DNA of 64,000 bases from Sulfuricaulis limicola (lineage in GTDB: Bacteria > Pseudomonadota > Gammaproteobacteria > Acidiferrobacterales > Sulfurifustaceae). Every line of letters starts with the position of its first letter. Position 1 is the first letter of the stretch. The stretch is taken from positions 558,001 through 622,000 of the forward strand of contig NZ_AP014879.1 in NCBI RefSeq assembly GCF_002355735.1, given 5' to 3'. This document shows positions 8,145 through 17,566 of the stretch, one piece after another. The position numbers were made by a program, and so were the translations under genes. A model generated the notes under the pieces. It saw only the letters and a list, made by a program, of their open reading frames with translations. It was not told where the DNA came from and ran no database searches.

Positions 8145-10829
8145 ATGGGCCCGCATTATCTTGATCGATTGTTTGCCCCGCGCGCCATCGCGGTTTTCGG
8201 CGCGTCGGACCGCAAGGACTCGGTCGGCGGGCATGTTCTGCGCAACATACTCGCGGCCGGTTTCGACGGGCCGGTGTTTCCCATCAACCCCAAGCACGAG
8301 AGCGTCGCGGGACGGCGCTGTTTCCGCTCGATCGGTGAAACGGAAGCATCCATCGACCTCGCGGTGATTGCCACGCCGGCCGCCACGGTGCCGGCGATCA
8401 TCCATGAATGCGGCGAACATGGCGTGCGCGCGGCGATCATCCATTCCGCGGGGTTCGCCGAAGGCCAGGAAAAGACCACTGGCATCGAGCTCGAAACGGC
8501 GCTGCTGGCCGAGGCGCGGCGTTACCACATGCGCCTGCTCGGGCCGAACTGCCTCGGGCTGATACGCCCCGCGTCAAAACTCAATGCCACGTTCACCAAC
8601 AATTCCGCGCGCTCCGGCTCGCTCGCGCTGGTGTCGCAATCCGGCGCGCTGTGCACCGCGATTCTCGACTGGGCCGAGGCGCATCGCGTGGGTTTCTCGG
8701 CGGTGGTGTCGCTCGGCGACGGGGCCGATATCAATTTTGGCGACCTGCTGGATTACCTGGCGGTGGATCCCGCCACGCGCAGCATCCTGCTCTACATCGA
8801 GGGCATCCGGCGATCGCGCCGGTTCCTGAGCGCGCTGCGCGTGGCCGCGCGCCTGAAGCCGGTCGTGGTCGTCAAGGCCGGCCGGCACGCCGCCGGGTCG
8901 CGCGCCGCGCTGTCGCATACCGGCGCCCTGGTGGGGGCGGACGACGTGTTCGACGCCGCGCTGGCTCGCGCCGGCGCGGTGCGCGCCATGACCATCGAGC
9001 AGCTGTTCTCCGCCGCGGAGTTGCTGGCCACGAAGTACCGCGCGCGCGGTCACCGGCTGGCGATCGTGACCAACGCGGGCGGACCCGGCGTGCTCGCCGC
9101 GGATCGCGCGGCCGACCTCGGGGTCGAACTGGCGGCCTTGTCGGAGACCACCATGGCGCGACTCAACAAGCTGCTGCCTTCGCACTGGTCGCACGGCAAC
9201 CCGGTGGACATTCTGGGTGACGCGGATCCATTGCGGTTTCGCGCCGCCGCCGAGGCTTGTCTGGCCGATTCCAACGTGGATGGGCTGCTGGTGATGCTGA
9301 CCCCGCAGGCCATGACCGACCCGCTCGCGGCGGCCAGGCATGTCGTGGAACTCGCGGCCGGCACCGACAAGCTGGTGCTGGCTTGCTGGATGGGCGAGGC
9401 GCATGTGCTGGTGGCGCGCGCGTTTTTTACCGAGCATCAGCTCCCGGAATTTCCCAGCCCCGAGGCGTCGGTCGAGGCCTTCGCCTATCTCGCCAATTAC
9501 CAGCGCAACCAGCAGCTGCTGCGCCAGGTGCCGGGCCCGCTGTCGCCGCACAGCAGTCCGGACGTCGAGGGCGCCCACCTGATCATCGACACCGCGCTCG
9601 CCGAACGCCGGGCGCTGCTGACCGGCATGGAAGCGCGCGCGGTGCTGAGCGCGTTCGGCATTCCGCAGTTGCCGGCGATGGAGGCGCACAGCGGGAACGA
9701 GGCGCTGGTGATGGCGGAGTCGATCGGTTACCCGGTGACGCTCAAGATCGCCTCGCCCGACATCACGCACAAGTCCGATGTCAACGGCGTGCGTCTCAAT
9801 ATCGGCAACGCCCAGGCGGTGCGCACGGTGTACCACGAGCTGGTCGAGTCGGTGCAGCGCCAGCGGCCGCAGGCGCACATCACCGGAGCGACCGTGGAGC
9901 GCATGTACAAGAATCCGCATGGACGCGAGCTGCACGTGGGCGTGATACGCGACGAGGTTTTCGGGCCGGTGATAAGTTTCGGGCTGGGTGGCGTGGCGAT
10001 CGAGGTGCTGCGCGACCGCGCTTGCGCGCTGCCACCGCTCAATACCTTCATCGTCCGGGACCTCATCCGCAATACGCGCGCCGCCAGACTGATCGGGGCG
10101 TTTCGTCACATGCCGGCCGTCAATCATGCCGCGCTCGAGCAGGTGCTGCTGGCGGTGTCGGAAATGGTCTGCGAACTGCCGCAAATAAGGGAGCTCGACA
10201 TCAACCCGCTGGTGGCCGACGAGCAGGGGGCCGTGGCGCTGGACGTGCGCATCGTGGTGGAAACGCCGCCGCCGCGGCGCGACCGCTACGGGCACATGAC
10301 GATTTACCCGTACCCGACCCACCTGGTTTCGCACATGCAGCTGCCGGACGGGACCGATATCGTGTTGCGGCCAATCCGCCCGGAGGACGCGGACATCGAG
10401 GCGGCGTTCGTGCGCAACCTGTCGCCGCAGGCGCGTTACATGCGCTTCATGCAGACGCTGGAGGAACTCAGCCCGGAGATGCTCGTGCGCTTCACGCAGA
10501 TCGACTACGACCGCGAACTGGCGCTGATCGCCGTGGTGATGCAGGACGGCAAGGAGGTCGAAATCGCGGTGGCGCGCTACGGCGTCAACCCGGACGGCGA
10601 CAGCTGCGAGTTCGCCATCGTGGTCGACGACGAATGGCAGACCAAAGGGGTCGGCGCGCGGCTGCTCACGTTGCTGATGGAAGCCGCCAAGGCCAAGGGG
10701 TTCAAGATCATGGAGGGCGAGGTGCTGGCCGAGAACGGCGCGATGCTTTCGCTCGTCAAGCGGCTCGGCTTCTCCGTGAGTGCCATGCCGGATGAGCCGG
10801 CGATTTTCGCGGTACAGCGCAATCTGTGA
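8145..10829 (+). CDS. Acyl-CoA synthetase (ADP-forming)-like protein with C-terminal GNAT domain (Pat/YfiQ type)
   Basis: 894 residues. Domain order: CoA-binding Rossmann domain (~1-130, FGASDRKDSVGG), succinyl-CoA-ligase-like domains (~140-440), ATP-grasp domain (~470-690, including GYPVTLKIASPDITHKSDVNGV) and a C-terminal GNAT acetyltransferase (~735-890, FAIVVDDEWQTKGVGARLLTLLM). This layout and length match Pat/YfiQ protein lysine acetyltransferases, which acetylate acetyl-CoA synthetase and other proteins. The SHTGAL motif near residue 265 keeps the histidine that is phosphorylated in true ADP-forming synthetases, so synthetase activity cannot be excluded. It appears to be transcribed alone after the parC terminator, with a weak ribosome site. 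Confidence 0.9.
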   Translation: MGPHYLDRLFAPRAIAVFGASDRKDSVGGHVLRNILAAGFDGPVFPINPKHESVAGRRCFRSIGETEASIDLAVIATPAATVPAIIHECGEHGVRAAIIHSAGFAEGQEKTTGIELETALLAEARRYHMRLLGPNCLGLIRPASKLNATFTNNSARSGSLALVSQSGALCTAILDWAEAHRVGFSAVVSLGDGADINFGDLLDYLAVDPATRSILLYIEGIRRSRRFLSALRVAARLKPVVVVKAGRHAAGSRAALSHTGALVGADDVFDAALARAGAVRAMTIEQLFSAAELLATKYRARGHRLAIVTNAGGPGVLAADRAADLGVELAALSETTMARLNKLLPSHWSHGNPVDILGDADPLRFRAAAEACLADSNVDGLLVMLTPQAMTDPLAAARHVVELAAGTDKLVLACWMGEAHVLVARAFFTEHQLPEFPSPEASVEAFAYLANYQRNQQLLRQVPGPLSPHSSPDVEGAHLIIDTALAERRALLTGMEARAVLSAFGIPQLPAMEAHSGNEALVMAESIGYPVTLKIASPDITHKSDVNGVRLNIGNAQAVRTVYHELVESVQRQRPQAHITGATVERMYKNPHGRELHVGVIRDEVFGPVISFGLGGVAIEVLRDRACALPPLNTFIVRDLIRNTRAARLIGAFRHMPAVNHAALEQVLLAVSEMVCELPQIRELDINPLVADEQGAVALDVRIVVETPPPRRDRYGHMTIYPYPTHLVSHMQLPDGTDIVLRPIRPEDADIEAAFVRNLSPQARYMRFMQTLEELSPEMLVRFTQIDYDRELALIAVVMQDGKEVEIAVARYGVNPDGDSCEFAIVVDDEWQTKGVGARLLTLLMEAAKAKGFKIMEGEVLAENGAMLSLVKRLGFSVSAMPDEPAIFAVQRNL

Positions 10830-10850
10830 CCGGACGTTTCCGCGCGTTCA

Positions 10851-11213
10851 ATGAAAAAACCCGCACTGGTATTTGTCTACAACGCCGACAGCGGTTTCGT
10901 CAGTACACTGCTCGACATCGGCCACAAGATCGTTTCGCCGCAAACCTATGCCTGTAATCTTTGCGCCATCACGCACTCGACGTTCAGCATGCGTGACGAA
11001 TGGAAAAATTTCGTCGCCGGGCTCGGGGTGCCGGTGGAATTCCTGCACCGGGACGAACTGGTGGAGCGCCATGGCTTGCGTGACGTGAAGCTGCCGGCGA
11101 TTTTCCTGAAAATGGAAGACGGCCTGAAACCGTGGATAAGCCGAGAGGAAATCGACCGGTGTCGCTCGCTCGGCGAGCTGAAGCGGCTCGTGGAGCAGAA
11201 ACTCAAGGCGTGA
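10851..11213 (+). CDS. Conserved hypothetical protein (thioredoxin-fold-like?)
   Basis: A 120-residue soluble protein beginning PALVFVYNADSGFVSTLLDIGHK, with a CxxC pair in TYACNLCAITHS and a C-terminal pattern LPAIFLKMEDGLKPWISREEI. Such proteins occur in many proteobacteria without an assigned role. The strand-helix start and the CxxC could suggest a thioredoxin-like fold, but the CxxC sits later than in thioredoxin, so this is weak. It lies 21 bases after the acetyltransferase and 37 bases before a DUF599 gene on the same strand. Confidence 0.7.
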   Translation: MKKPALVFVYNADSGFVSTLLDIGHKIVSPQTYACNLCAITHSTFSMRDEWKNFVAGLGVPVEFLHRDELVERHGLRDVKLPAIFLKMEDGLKPWISREEIDRCRSLGELKRLVEQKLKA

Positions 11214-11250
11214 GACAGTGTCGTCCACACACTGAACAACGGAGGCAGGC

Positions 11251-11925
11251 ATGTTCGACATCCCCACCGCCGATATCCTGAGCTTGGCCTGGTTCGTCGC
11301 CATCTGGGTCGGTTATACCTGGTACGCGGACCGCGGCGTCTGGCGCAAACGCTCGCTGCGCGCCGTCATGCACGCGCACCGCGAGGAGTGGATGCGCCAG
11401 ATGGCGCTGCGCGACAACCGTGTCGCCGACGTCAATATCCTGCGCAACCTGTTGCAGGGCGTGTCGTTCTTCGCCTCGACCACGCTGCTGATTCTGGCCG
11501 GACTGCTGGCCATGCTCGGCGCCAGCGACCGCGGCATCGAGATCGTGCGCGCACTGCCGTTCGCGGCCGGCACGACGCTGGGTCAGTGGGAACTGAAACT
11601 GCTGGTGCTGGGCGTGGTTTTCGTGCACGCGTTTTTCAAGTTCACCTGGGCGCTGCGCCAGTTCAATTACTGCTCGGTGCTGATCGGCGCCGCGCCGAAA
11701 TCCACTGATAACGATTATGCGCGTCGCGCCGCCGAGGTCAGCACCCATGCCTCGAAGGATTTCAATCAGGGGCTGCGCGCCTATTATTTCAGCCTCGCGG
11801 CCCTCGGCTGGTTCGTGCACCCGTGGGTGTTCGTGGCTGCGACCACGCTCGTGACCGTGGTGTTGTACCTGCGTGAGCATCATTCAAAGACCATGAAAAT
11901 GCTGCTGCCCGGCGGCATCGACTGA
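11251..11925 (+). CDS. DUF599 family membrane protein
   Basis: 224 residues with about four predicted membrane segments: ILSLAWFVAIWVGYTWY near the start, GVSFFASTTLLILAGLLAML, LKLLVLGVVFVHAFFKFTWALRQFNYCS, and AALGWFVHPWVFVAATTLVTVVLYL at the end. The motif HAFFKFTWALRQFNYCSVLIGAAP is characteristic of DUF599. Inner-membrane location is likely; function is unknown. The ribosome site GGAGG lies a few bases upstream of the ATG. Confidence 0.88.
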   Translation: MFDIPTADILSLAWFVAIWVGYTWYADRGVWRKRSLRAVMHAHREEWMRQMALRDNRVADVNILRNLLQGVSFFASTTLLILAGLLAMLGASDRGIEIVRALPFAAGTTLGQWELKLLVLGVVFVHAFFKFTWALRQFNYCSVLIGAAPKSTDNDYARRAAEVSTHASKDFNQGLRAYYFSLAALGWFVHPWVFVAATTLVTVVLYLREHHSKTMKMLLPGGID

Positions 11926-11983
11926 ATGCGCCGGCGGTTTTAGTTCCACTCCGGTGAGATCGAGCGGGTAGAATACGCCCCTT

Positions 11984-12772
11984 ATGCGTATCGCCGCGAT
12001 TCTCGAATACGACGGTTCGGCCTTCTCCGGCTGGCAACGGCAGGAGCAGGCGCGTTCGGTGCAGGCCGCCGTCGAAGCGGCCTTGTCCAAAGTAGCGGAC
12101 CAGCCGATTCACGTGACGGTGGCCGGGCGCACCGACGCCGGCGTGCACGCGCTGGCGCAGGCGCTGCACTTCGACACCAGCGCCATGCGCAGCGAATATT
12201 CCTGGGTGCGCGGCACCAACACGCACCTGCCGCCGGACGTGGCGCTGCTGTGGGCTGCGCCGGTGGACGAGGGCTTCCACGCGCGTTATTCCGCCACCGG
12301 CCGGCATTATCATTACATCATATTGAATCGCCCGGTCCGGCCGACGTATCTGGCACGGCGCGTCACGCATGAGTACCGCCTGCTCGACGTGGCGCCCATG
12401 CAGGCGGCGGCGAAACACCTGATCGGCGAACACGATTTCACGTCGTTCCGCGCTATCGAGTGCCAGGCCAAAAGCCCGGTGCGCGTTTTACGCGCACTCG
12501 AGGTGCAGCGCCACGGCGAGTTCGTGCACATCCGTGCCCATGCCAACGCCTTCCTGCACCACATGGTGCGCAACCTGGCGGGTGTGCTCATGACCATCGG
12601 CGCCGGCGAGCGTGAACCGGGCTGGGCCAGGGAAGTGCTCGAGGCCCGTGACCGCCGGGCCGGCGGCGTTACCGCATCGCCCGACGGTCTTTATCTGGCA
12701 TCGGTCACGTATCCGGCCGCGGCCGGCATCCCTGATCTGGCCCGGGGGATGGCATTTCCGGATATGAATTGA
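11984..12772 (+). CDS. truA: tRNA pseudouridine synthase A
   Basis: 262 residues. Converts U38-U40 in the anticodon arm of tRNAs to pseudouridine. The catalytic aspartate is in VAGRTDAGVHALAQ (about Asp51), and the conserved FSGWQRQEQARSVQ and HHMVRNLAGVLMTIG motifs are present. Length is normal for the family. Lying just upstream of trpFBA-accD-folC is the usual gammaproteobacterial order, except for the inserted Rieske-flavodoxin gene. Confidence 0.97.
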   Translation: MRIAAILEYDGSAFSGWQRQEQARSVQAAVEAALSKVADQPIHVTVAGRTDAGVHALAQALHFDTSAMRSEYSWVRGTNTHLPPDVALLWAAPVDEGFHARYSATGRHYHYIILNRPVRPTYLARRVTHEYRLLDVAPMQAAAKHLIGEHDFTSFRAIECQAKSPVRVLRALEVQRHGEFVHIRAHANAFLHHMVRNLAGVLMTIGAGEREPGWAREVLEARDRRAGGVTASPDGLYLASVTYPAAAGIPDLARGMAFPDMN

Positions 12773-12818
12773 TGGAACTATCATGGACGCCTTCGCCGGG
12801 CGACAGCAGGAGAGCAGG

Positions 12819-13922
12819 ATGATGGACAAGAAATCATGGCACGATCTCGGCGCCGCCGGGAACTTCCGGAAAGCACCGGTCACGGAAGTCAGCGCGGGAA
12901 ATACCAAACTCGCGATTACCTGGCAGGACGGAAAATTCGGCGCGGTCTCCGGCATCTGCAATCACGCCGGCGGCCCGCTGGGACAGGGCCATCTGGATGG
13001 CGAGTACGTCGTGTGTCCCTGGCATCACTGGAAATTCCACTGCCGCACCGGATTGGGTGAACCCGGCTACGAGGAAGACGCCGTGCCCAGCCATGCCGTG
13101 AAGGAAGAGGGCGGTCATCTCTTTGTGCAACTCGAACCGCAGACGCCGCGCCGCAAGAAGCCGCATCCGCCGCATCCGCTCGAACGCCCGATCCGGCGCC
13201 AGGAAGGACCGATACGCGTGGCCGGCATTTCCGCGACGACCATGGACCGCGACCACCCGCGCTATTCCACTTCCGAGGCGCTGTTGCAGGTGGCGCTCGA
13301 TCATGCCACCACCGAACTCCAGTGCGAGACACGCTTGATCCGGCTGGATGAGCTGCGTTTCCGCCATTGCGAGGGTTATTACTCCAAGAGCGCGCGCGCC
13401 TGCACCTGGCCGTGTTCCATCACGCAGATGGACCCGGAAGACCAGATGGATCAGGTGTACGAAGCACTGGTGCACTGGGCCGACGTGGTGCTGCTGGCCA
13501 CGCCGATACGCTGGGGCGCCTCGGGCTCGCTGCATTACAAGATGGCCGAACGGCTTAACTGCGTGCAGAACCAGATCACCATCAGGGATCGCGTATTGAT
13601 TCAAAACAAGGTCGCCGGATTCATCATTATGGGCGGACAGGACAACGTGCAGGACGTGGCCGGACACCTGCTCGGATTTTATTCCGAGCTGGGTTTCCAG
13701 TTCCCCCAGTTTCCCTACATCGCGCATTCGCGCGGCTGGTCGGCGGAGGACATGGAACGCAATGTGCAGCATGTGCAGCACAGCGAGGAATTGCGCCGCG
13801 GCGCGCGCGAGCTGGTTCACCGCAGCGTGGATTTTGCCCGCCTGATGCTGCAGCACGTTGGCGCGGTCGAGAAGACCGAGCGCGGCGGTCGCAAGGCCCA
13901 CCGGCTGGATATCGAGACCTGA
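12819..13922 (+). CDS. Rieske [2Fe-2S] domain fused to NAD(P)H-dependent FMN reductase-like flavodoxin domain
   Basis: About 367 residues. The N-terminal Rieske ferredoxin domain has both ligand pairs: Cys47-x-His49 in CNHAGGPLG and Cys66-x2-His69 in CPWHHWKFH. A basic Pro-rich linker (~residues 107-130) leads to a flavodoxin-like domain starting RVAGISATTMDRDHPRYS, with the FMN-binding type stretch LLATPIRWGASGSLHYKMAERL. I infer a soluble flavin oxidoreductase with a built-in Rieske electron carrier; the substrate is unknown. The start at 12819 (or 12822) follows AGGAG at 12808; an earlier in-frame ATG at 12783 lacks a good site. It sits between truA and trpF on the same strand. Confidence 0.88.
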   Translation: MMDKKSWHDLGAAGNFRKAPVTEVSAGNTKLAITWQDGKFGAVSGICNHAGGPLGQGHLDGEYVVCPWHHWKFHCRTGLGEPGYEEDAVPSHAVKEEGGHLFVQLEPQTPRRKKPHPPHPLERPIRRQEGPIRVAGISATTMDRDHPRYSTSEALLQVALDHATTELQCETRLIRLDELRFRHCEGYYSKSARACTWPCSITQMDPEDQMDQVYEALVHWADVVLLATPIRWGASGSLHYKMAERLNCVQNQITIRDRVLIQNKVAGFIIMGGQDNVQDVAGHLLGFYSELGFQFPQFPYIAHSRGWSAEDMERNVQHVQHSEELRRGARELVHRSVDFARLMLQHVGAVEKTERGGRKAHRLDIET

Positions 13923-13996
13923 TCATTGCCGCGGGATCTTCACGGCTTCCGCCGGTTTCCGGGCTCTGGTAAGCTTCGCGGCCGTTCGAGGACAAC

Positions 13997-14614
13997 ATGC
14001 GCACGCGCGTCAAAATCTGCGGCATCACCCGCATCGAGGATGCCACGGCCGCGGCGCGCGCCGGGGCCGATGCCATTGGTTTCGTGTTTGAGCCGAAAAG
14101 CCCGCGTTACGTGAAGCCGGAGCAGGCGCAGACGATCATGCGCGCCTTGCCGCCGTTCGTCACCGTGGTGGGCCTGTTCGTGAATGCCGCGCCCGATACC
14201 GTGGAAACCGTGCTCAACCGCGTATCGCTCGATCTGTTACAATTTCACGGCAACGAGACCCCGGAACAGTGCCGCCGTTATCACCGGCCCTACATCAAAG
14301 CCATTCACATGCGACCCGACGTCAATCTGCATGACCAGGCGCATCGATACGCCGATGCCGAAGGCCTGCTGCTCGACACGGCGGCGTTGAATGTCGCCGG
14401 CGGTTCCGGCCAGACTTTCGACTGGAGTCTGGTTCCGGCCGATCTGGGCAAGCCGGTGATTCTGGCCGGCGGCCTGACGCCGGAGAACGTCGCCGAGGCG
14501 GTGCGCAAGCTGCGTCCCTTCGCCGTGGATGTTTCCAGCGGGGTGGAGAGTGGCAAGGGCATCAAGGACGCGCAGAAAATTTCCGCTTTCATCGAGGCAG
14601 TACGAAACGCATGA
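13997..14614 (+). CDS. trpF: Phosphoribosylanthranilate isomerase
   Basis: 205 residues, a TIM barrel of tryptophan biosynthesis. The general-base cysteine is in RVKICGITR near the start, and the acid aspartate near [17 protein letters not shown]. The phosphate-binding loops [10 protein letters not shown] and [15 protein letters not shown] are intact. It is a stand-alone enzyme, not fused to TrpC. Its stop overlaps the start of trpB by four bases (ATGA). Confidence 0.97.
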   Translation: MRTRVKICGITRIEDATAAARAGADAIGFVFEPKSPRYVKPEQAQTIMRALPPFVTVVGLFVNAAPDTVETVLNRVSLDLLQFHGNETPEQCRRYHRPYIKAIHMRPDVNLHDQAHRYADAEGLLLDTAALNVAGGSGQTFDWSLVPADLGKPVILAGGLTPENVAEAVRKLRPFAVDVSSGVESGKGIKDAQKISAFIEAVRNA

Positions 14615-15810
14615 GCGCCTACGATCTCCCCGACAAACGCGGCCATTTCGGCGCTTACGGCGGCATTTTCGTTTCCGAAACCCTGATGCAGCCGCTCAAG
14701 GAACTGCGCGAGGCCTATGAGCGCCTGCGCGACGACAAGGACTTCCAGAAGGAATTCGACGACGACCTGCGCCAGTACGTCGGACGCCCCAGCCCGCTGT
14801 ACCTGGCGAAACGCCTGACCGAAAACTGGGGCGGGGCGAAGATTTACCTCAAGCGCGAGGACCTGAACCACACCGGCGCACACAAGATCAACAACACCAT
14901 CGGCCAGGCGCTGCTGGCACGCCACATGGGCAAGAAGCGCGTGATCGCCGAGACCGGCGCCGGTCAGCATGGCGTGGCCACCGCCACGGTCGCGGCGCGC
15001 TTCGGCATGCAGTGCGTGGTGTACATGGGTTCCGAGGACATCAAGCGCCAGGCGATCAATGTGTTTCGCATGAAGCTGCTCGGCGCCGAGGTGGTGCCGG
15101 TCGAGTCCGGCTCGAAGACGCTGAAGGACGCGCTCAACGAGGCCATGCGCGACTGGGTGACCAACGTCGAGAACACCTTTTACATCATCGGCACCGTCGC
15201 TGGCCCGCATCCCTACCCGATGCTGGTGCGCGATTTCCAGAGCGTGATCGGGCGCGAGACGCGCACCCAGATCAAGGCGCAGGAAAAGCGCCTGCCGGAC
15301 GCGCTCGTCGCCTGTGTCGGCGGCGGCTCCAACGCCATCGGCCTGTTCTATCCCTTCATCAAGGACAAGGACGTGGCGATGTATGGAGTCGAAGCAGCAG
15401 GCGAGGGTGTGGCGACCGGGCACCATGCGGCGACCCTGTGCGCCGGACGGCCCGGCGTGCTGCACGGCAACCGCACCTATTTATTGGAATCCGAGGACGG
15501 CCAGATCACCGAGACCCATTCCATCTCCGCCGGACTCGATTACCCGGGCGTGGGCCCGGAGCATGCGTATCTGAAGGATTCCGGCCGCGCACAATATGTT
15601 TCCATCACCGACAAAGAGGCGCTCGAAGCTTTCCATGAGCTGACCCGCACCGAGGGTATTATGCCGGCGCTGGAATCCAGCCACGCGCTGGCTTACGCCA
15701 AAAAACTTGCGCCGGAACTCGGGAAAGACAAGATCATCGTGGTCAATCTCTCCGGCCGTGGCGACAAGGACATCCACACGGTCGCGAACCTGGAAGGAAT
15801 CAAGATCTGA
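14611..15810 (+). CDS. trpB: Tryptophan synthase beta subunit
   Basis: 399 residues. The PLP lysine is Lys92 in [12 protein letters not shown], and the phosphate-binding glycine loop GGGSNAIG is present. It condenses indole with serine in the complex with TrpA. Overlaps trpF (ATGA) and shares one base with the start of trpA, indicating tight translational coupling. N-terminus [19 protein letters not shown] is typical. Confidence 0.98.
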   Translation: MSAYDLPDKRGHFGAYGGIFVSETLMQPLKELREAYERLRDDKDFQKEFDDDLRQYVGRPSPLYLAKRLTENWGGAKIYLKREDLNHTGAHKINNTIGQALLARHMGKKRVIAETGAGQHGVATATVAARFGMQCVVYMGSEDIKRQAINVFRMKLLGAEVVPVESGSKTLKDALNEAMRDWVTNVENTFYIIGTVAGPHPYPMLVRDFQSVIGRETRTQIKAQEKRLPDALVACVGGGSNAIGLFYPFIKDKDVAMYGVEAAGEGVATGHHAATLCAGRPGVLHGNRTYLLESEDGQITETHSISAGLDYPGVGPEHAYLKDSGRAQYVSITDKEALEAFHELTRTEGIMPALESSHALAYAKKLAPELGKDKIIVVNLSGRGDKDIHTVANLEGIKI

Positions 15811-16652
15811 TGTCACGCATCGCGCAGAAATTCGAGGCCTTGAAGCAGGATGGCCGCCGCGCCCTCATACCTTATATAACGGCGGGCGACCCCGCGCCGT
15901 GGGTGACGGTGCCGTTGATGCACGCGCTGGTCAAAAGCGGCGCGGATGTCCTGGAGCTGGGCGTGCCGTTCTCCGACCCGATGGCCGACGGCCCGGTGAT
16001 CCAGCGCGCCGCCGAGCGCGCCCTGAAACATCACGTCAGCCTCGCGCAGGTACTGGCGCTGGTGCGCGAGTTCCGCGACAAGGACAACCTCACGCCGGTG
16101 GTGCTCATGGGCTATCTCAATCCCATCGAGGCCATGGGTTACACGCGCTTTGCCACCGAGGCCGCCGATGCCGGCGTGGACGGCGTGCTCACCGTGGACC
16201 TGCCGCCGGAAGAGGCGGAGGCCCTGCAGTCCGCGCTCAAGCCGCGACACCTGGATACCATTTTCCTGCTGTCCCCGACCAGCCCGGCCGAGCGCATCAG
16301 GCTCATCGCCCGGGCCGCGAGCGGGTTTATCTATTATGTCTCGCTGCGCGGCGTGACCGGGGCGGCCAACCTGGATGTGCGCGAGGTGACGGCCAAACTC
16401 AGGGAAATCCGCGCCCATACGAAGCTGCCCCTCGGCGTCGGCTTCGGCATCGGCAGCCCCGAGGCCGCGGCCGAGGTCGCCGTGGTGGCCGATGCCGTCA
16501 TCGTCGGCAGCGCCGTGGTCCGGCGCATGGAGGAAATGGCGGCGAATCCGGATAAAATCCTGAATGAGGTGCCGGCCTTCATCGCCCGCTTGCGCGAGGC
16601 CATGGACCGCGCCACTCTGACCCCGACTTCCGCCACCGGAGCAAGCCGATGA
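15810..16652 (+). CDS. trpA: Tryptophan synthase alpha subunit
   Basis: 280 residues. The catalytic residues Glu49 ([10 protein letters not shown]) and Asp60 (MADGPVIQ) are at the standard positions. Produces indole from indole-3-glycerol phosphate and channels it to TrpB. The phosphate loop [10 protein letters not shown] is intact. The end overlaps the accD start (ATGA). Confidence 0.98.
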   Translation: MSRIAQKFEALKQDGRRALIPYITAGDPAPWVTVPLMHALVKSGADVLELGVPFSDPMADGPVIQRAAERALKHHVSLAQVLALVREFRDKDNLTPVVLMGYLNPIEAMGYTRFATEAADAGVDGVLTVDLPPEEAEALQSALKPRHLDTIFLLSPTSPAERIRLIARAASGFIYYVSLRGVTGAANLDVREVTAKLREIRAHTKLPLGVGFGIGSPEAAAEVAVVADAVIVGSAVVRRMEEMAANPDKILNEVPAFIARLREAMDRATLTPTSATGASR

Positions 16653-17566
16653 GCTGGTTCGACAAGCTGGTCCCGCCCAAGATCAAGAGCCAGACCGGCG
16701 TCAAAAAGACCTCGGTGCCCGAGGGCCTGTGGAAAAAATGCCCCGCCTGCGCCACGGTGCTGTACAACGCCGAGATCGAAAGCAACCTCGACGTCTGCCC
16801 CAAGTGCGCGCATCACATGCGCATCGGCGCGCGCCGGCGGCTCGACATTTTTCTCGATCCGGAACCGCGCACCGAAATCGGCGCGACCCTGTTCCCGGTC
16901 GATCCCATGAAGTTCAAGGACACCAAGAAATACCGCGACCGCCTGGCCGAGGCGCAGCAGACCACCGGCGAGCGCGACGCGCTGATTGTTGTGGAAGGTG
17001 CACTCAAGGGCATGCCGCTGGTGGCGGGCGCCTTCGAGTTCGGCTTCATGGGCGGCTCCATGGGTGCGGTGGTGGGCGAGCGCTTCGTGCGCGGCGTGAA
17101 CACGTGCCTGGAAAAGAAAATCCCGCTGGTGTGTTTTTCCGCCAGCGGCGGGGCGCGCATGCAGGAGGCGCTGATGTCGCTGATGCAGATGGCCAAGACC
17201 AGCGCCGCGCTGACGCACCTGAGCGACGCCGGCATCCCGTTCGTTTCGGTGCTGACGGACCCGACCATGGGCGGTGTGTCGGCCAGTTTCGCCATGCTGG
17301 GCGATATCAACGTGGCCGAACCGCGCGCGCTCATCGGCTTCGCCGGCCCGCGCGTGATCGAGCAGACCGTGCGCCAGAAGCTGCCCGAGGGCTTCCAGCG
17401 CTCGGAATTCCTGGTGGATCACGGCGCCATTGACCTCATCATCGACCGGCGCGAAATGCGTGACAAGCTCGCCAGCCTGCTGGCGATGCTGACGCGCCAG
17501 CCCGCGCCCGCCGGCCAGCCGTCCCGGACTCCGGAAACCGAATCCGGGATCTCCGAATCCCCCTGA
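16649..17566 (+). CDS. accD: Acetyl-CoA carboxylase carboxyltransferase subunit beta
   Basis: 305 residues. An N-terminal four-cysteine zinc ribbon (Cys31, 34, 50, 53) precedes a crotonase-type carboxyltransferase domain with [21 protein letters not shown] and [14 protein letters not shown]. Forms the carboxyltransferase with AccA in fatty-acid synthesis. A Pro-rich tail of ~25 residues ends the protein. Its TGA stop lies inside the probable CTG start of folC. Confidence 0.98.
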   Translation: MSWFDKLVPPKIKSQTGVKKTSVPEGLWKKCPACATVLYNAEIESNLDVCPKCAHHMRIGARRRLDIFLDPEPRTEIGATLFPVDPMKFKDTKKYRDRLAEAQQTTGERDALIVVEGALKGMPLVAGAFEFGFMGGSMGAVVGERFVRGVNTCLEKKIPLVCFSASGGARMQEALMSLMQMAKTSAALTHLSDAGIPFVSVLTDPTMGGVSASFAMLGDINVAEPRALIGFAGPRVIEQTVRQKLPEGFQRSEFLVDHGAIDLIIDRREMRDKLASLLAMLTRQPAPAGQPSRTPETESGISESP

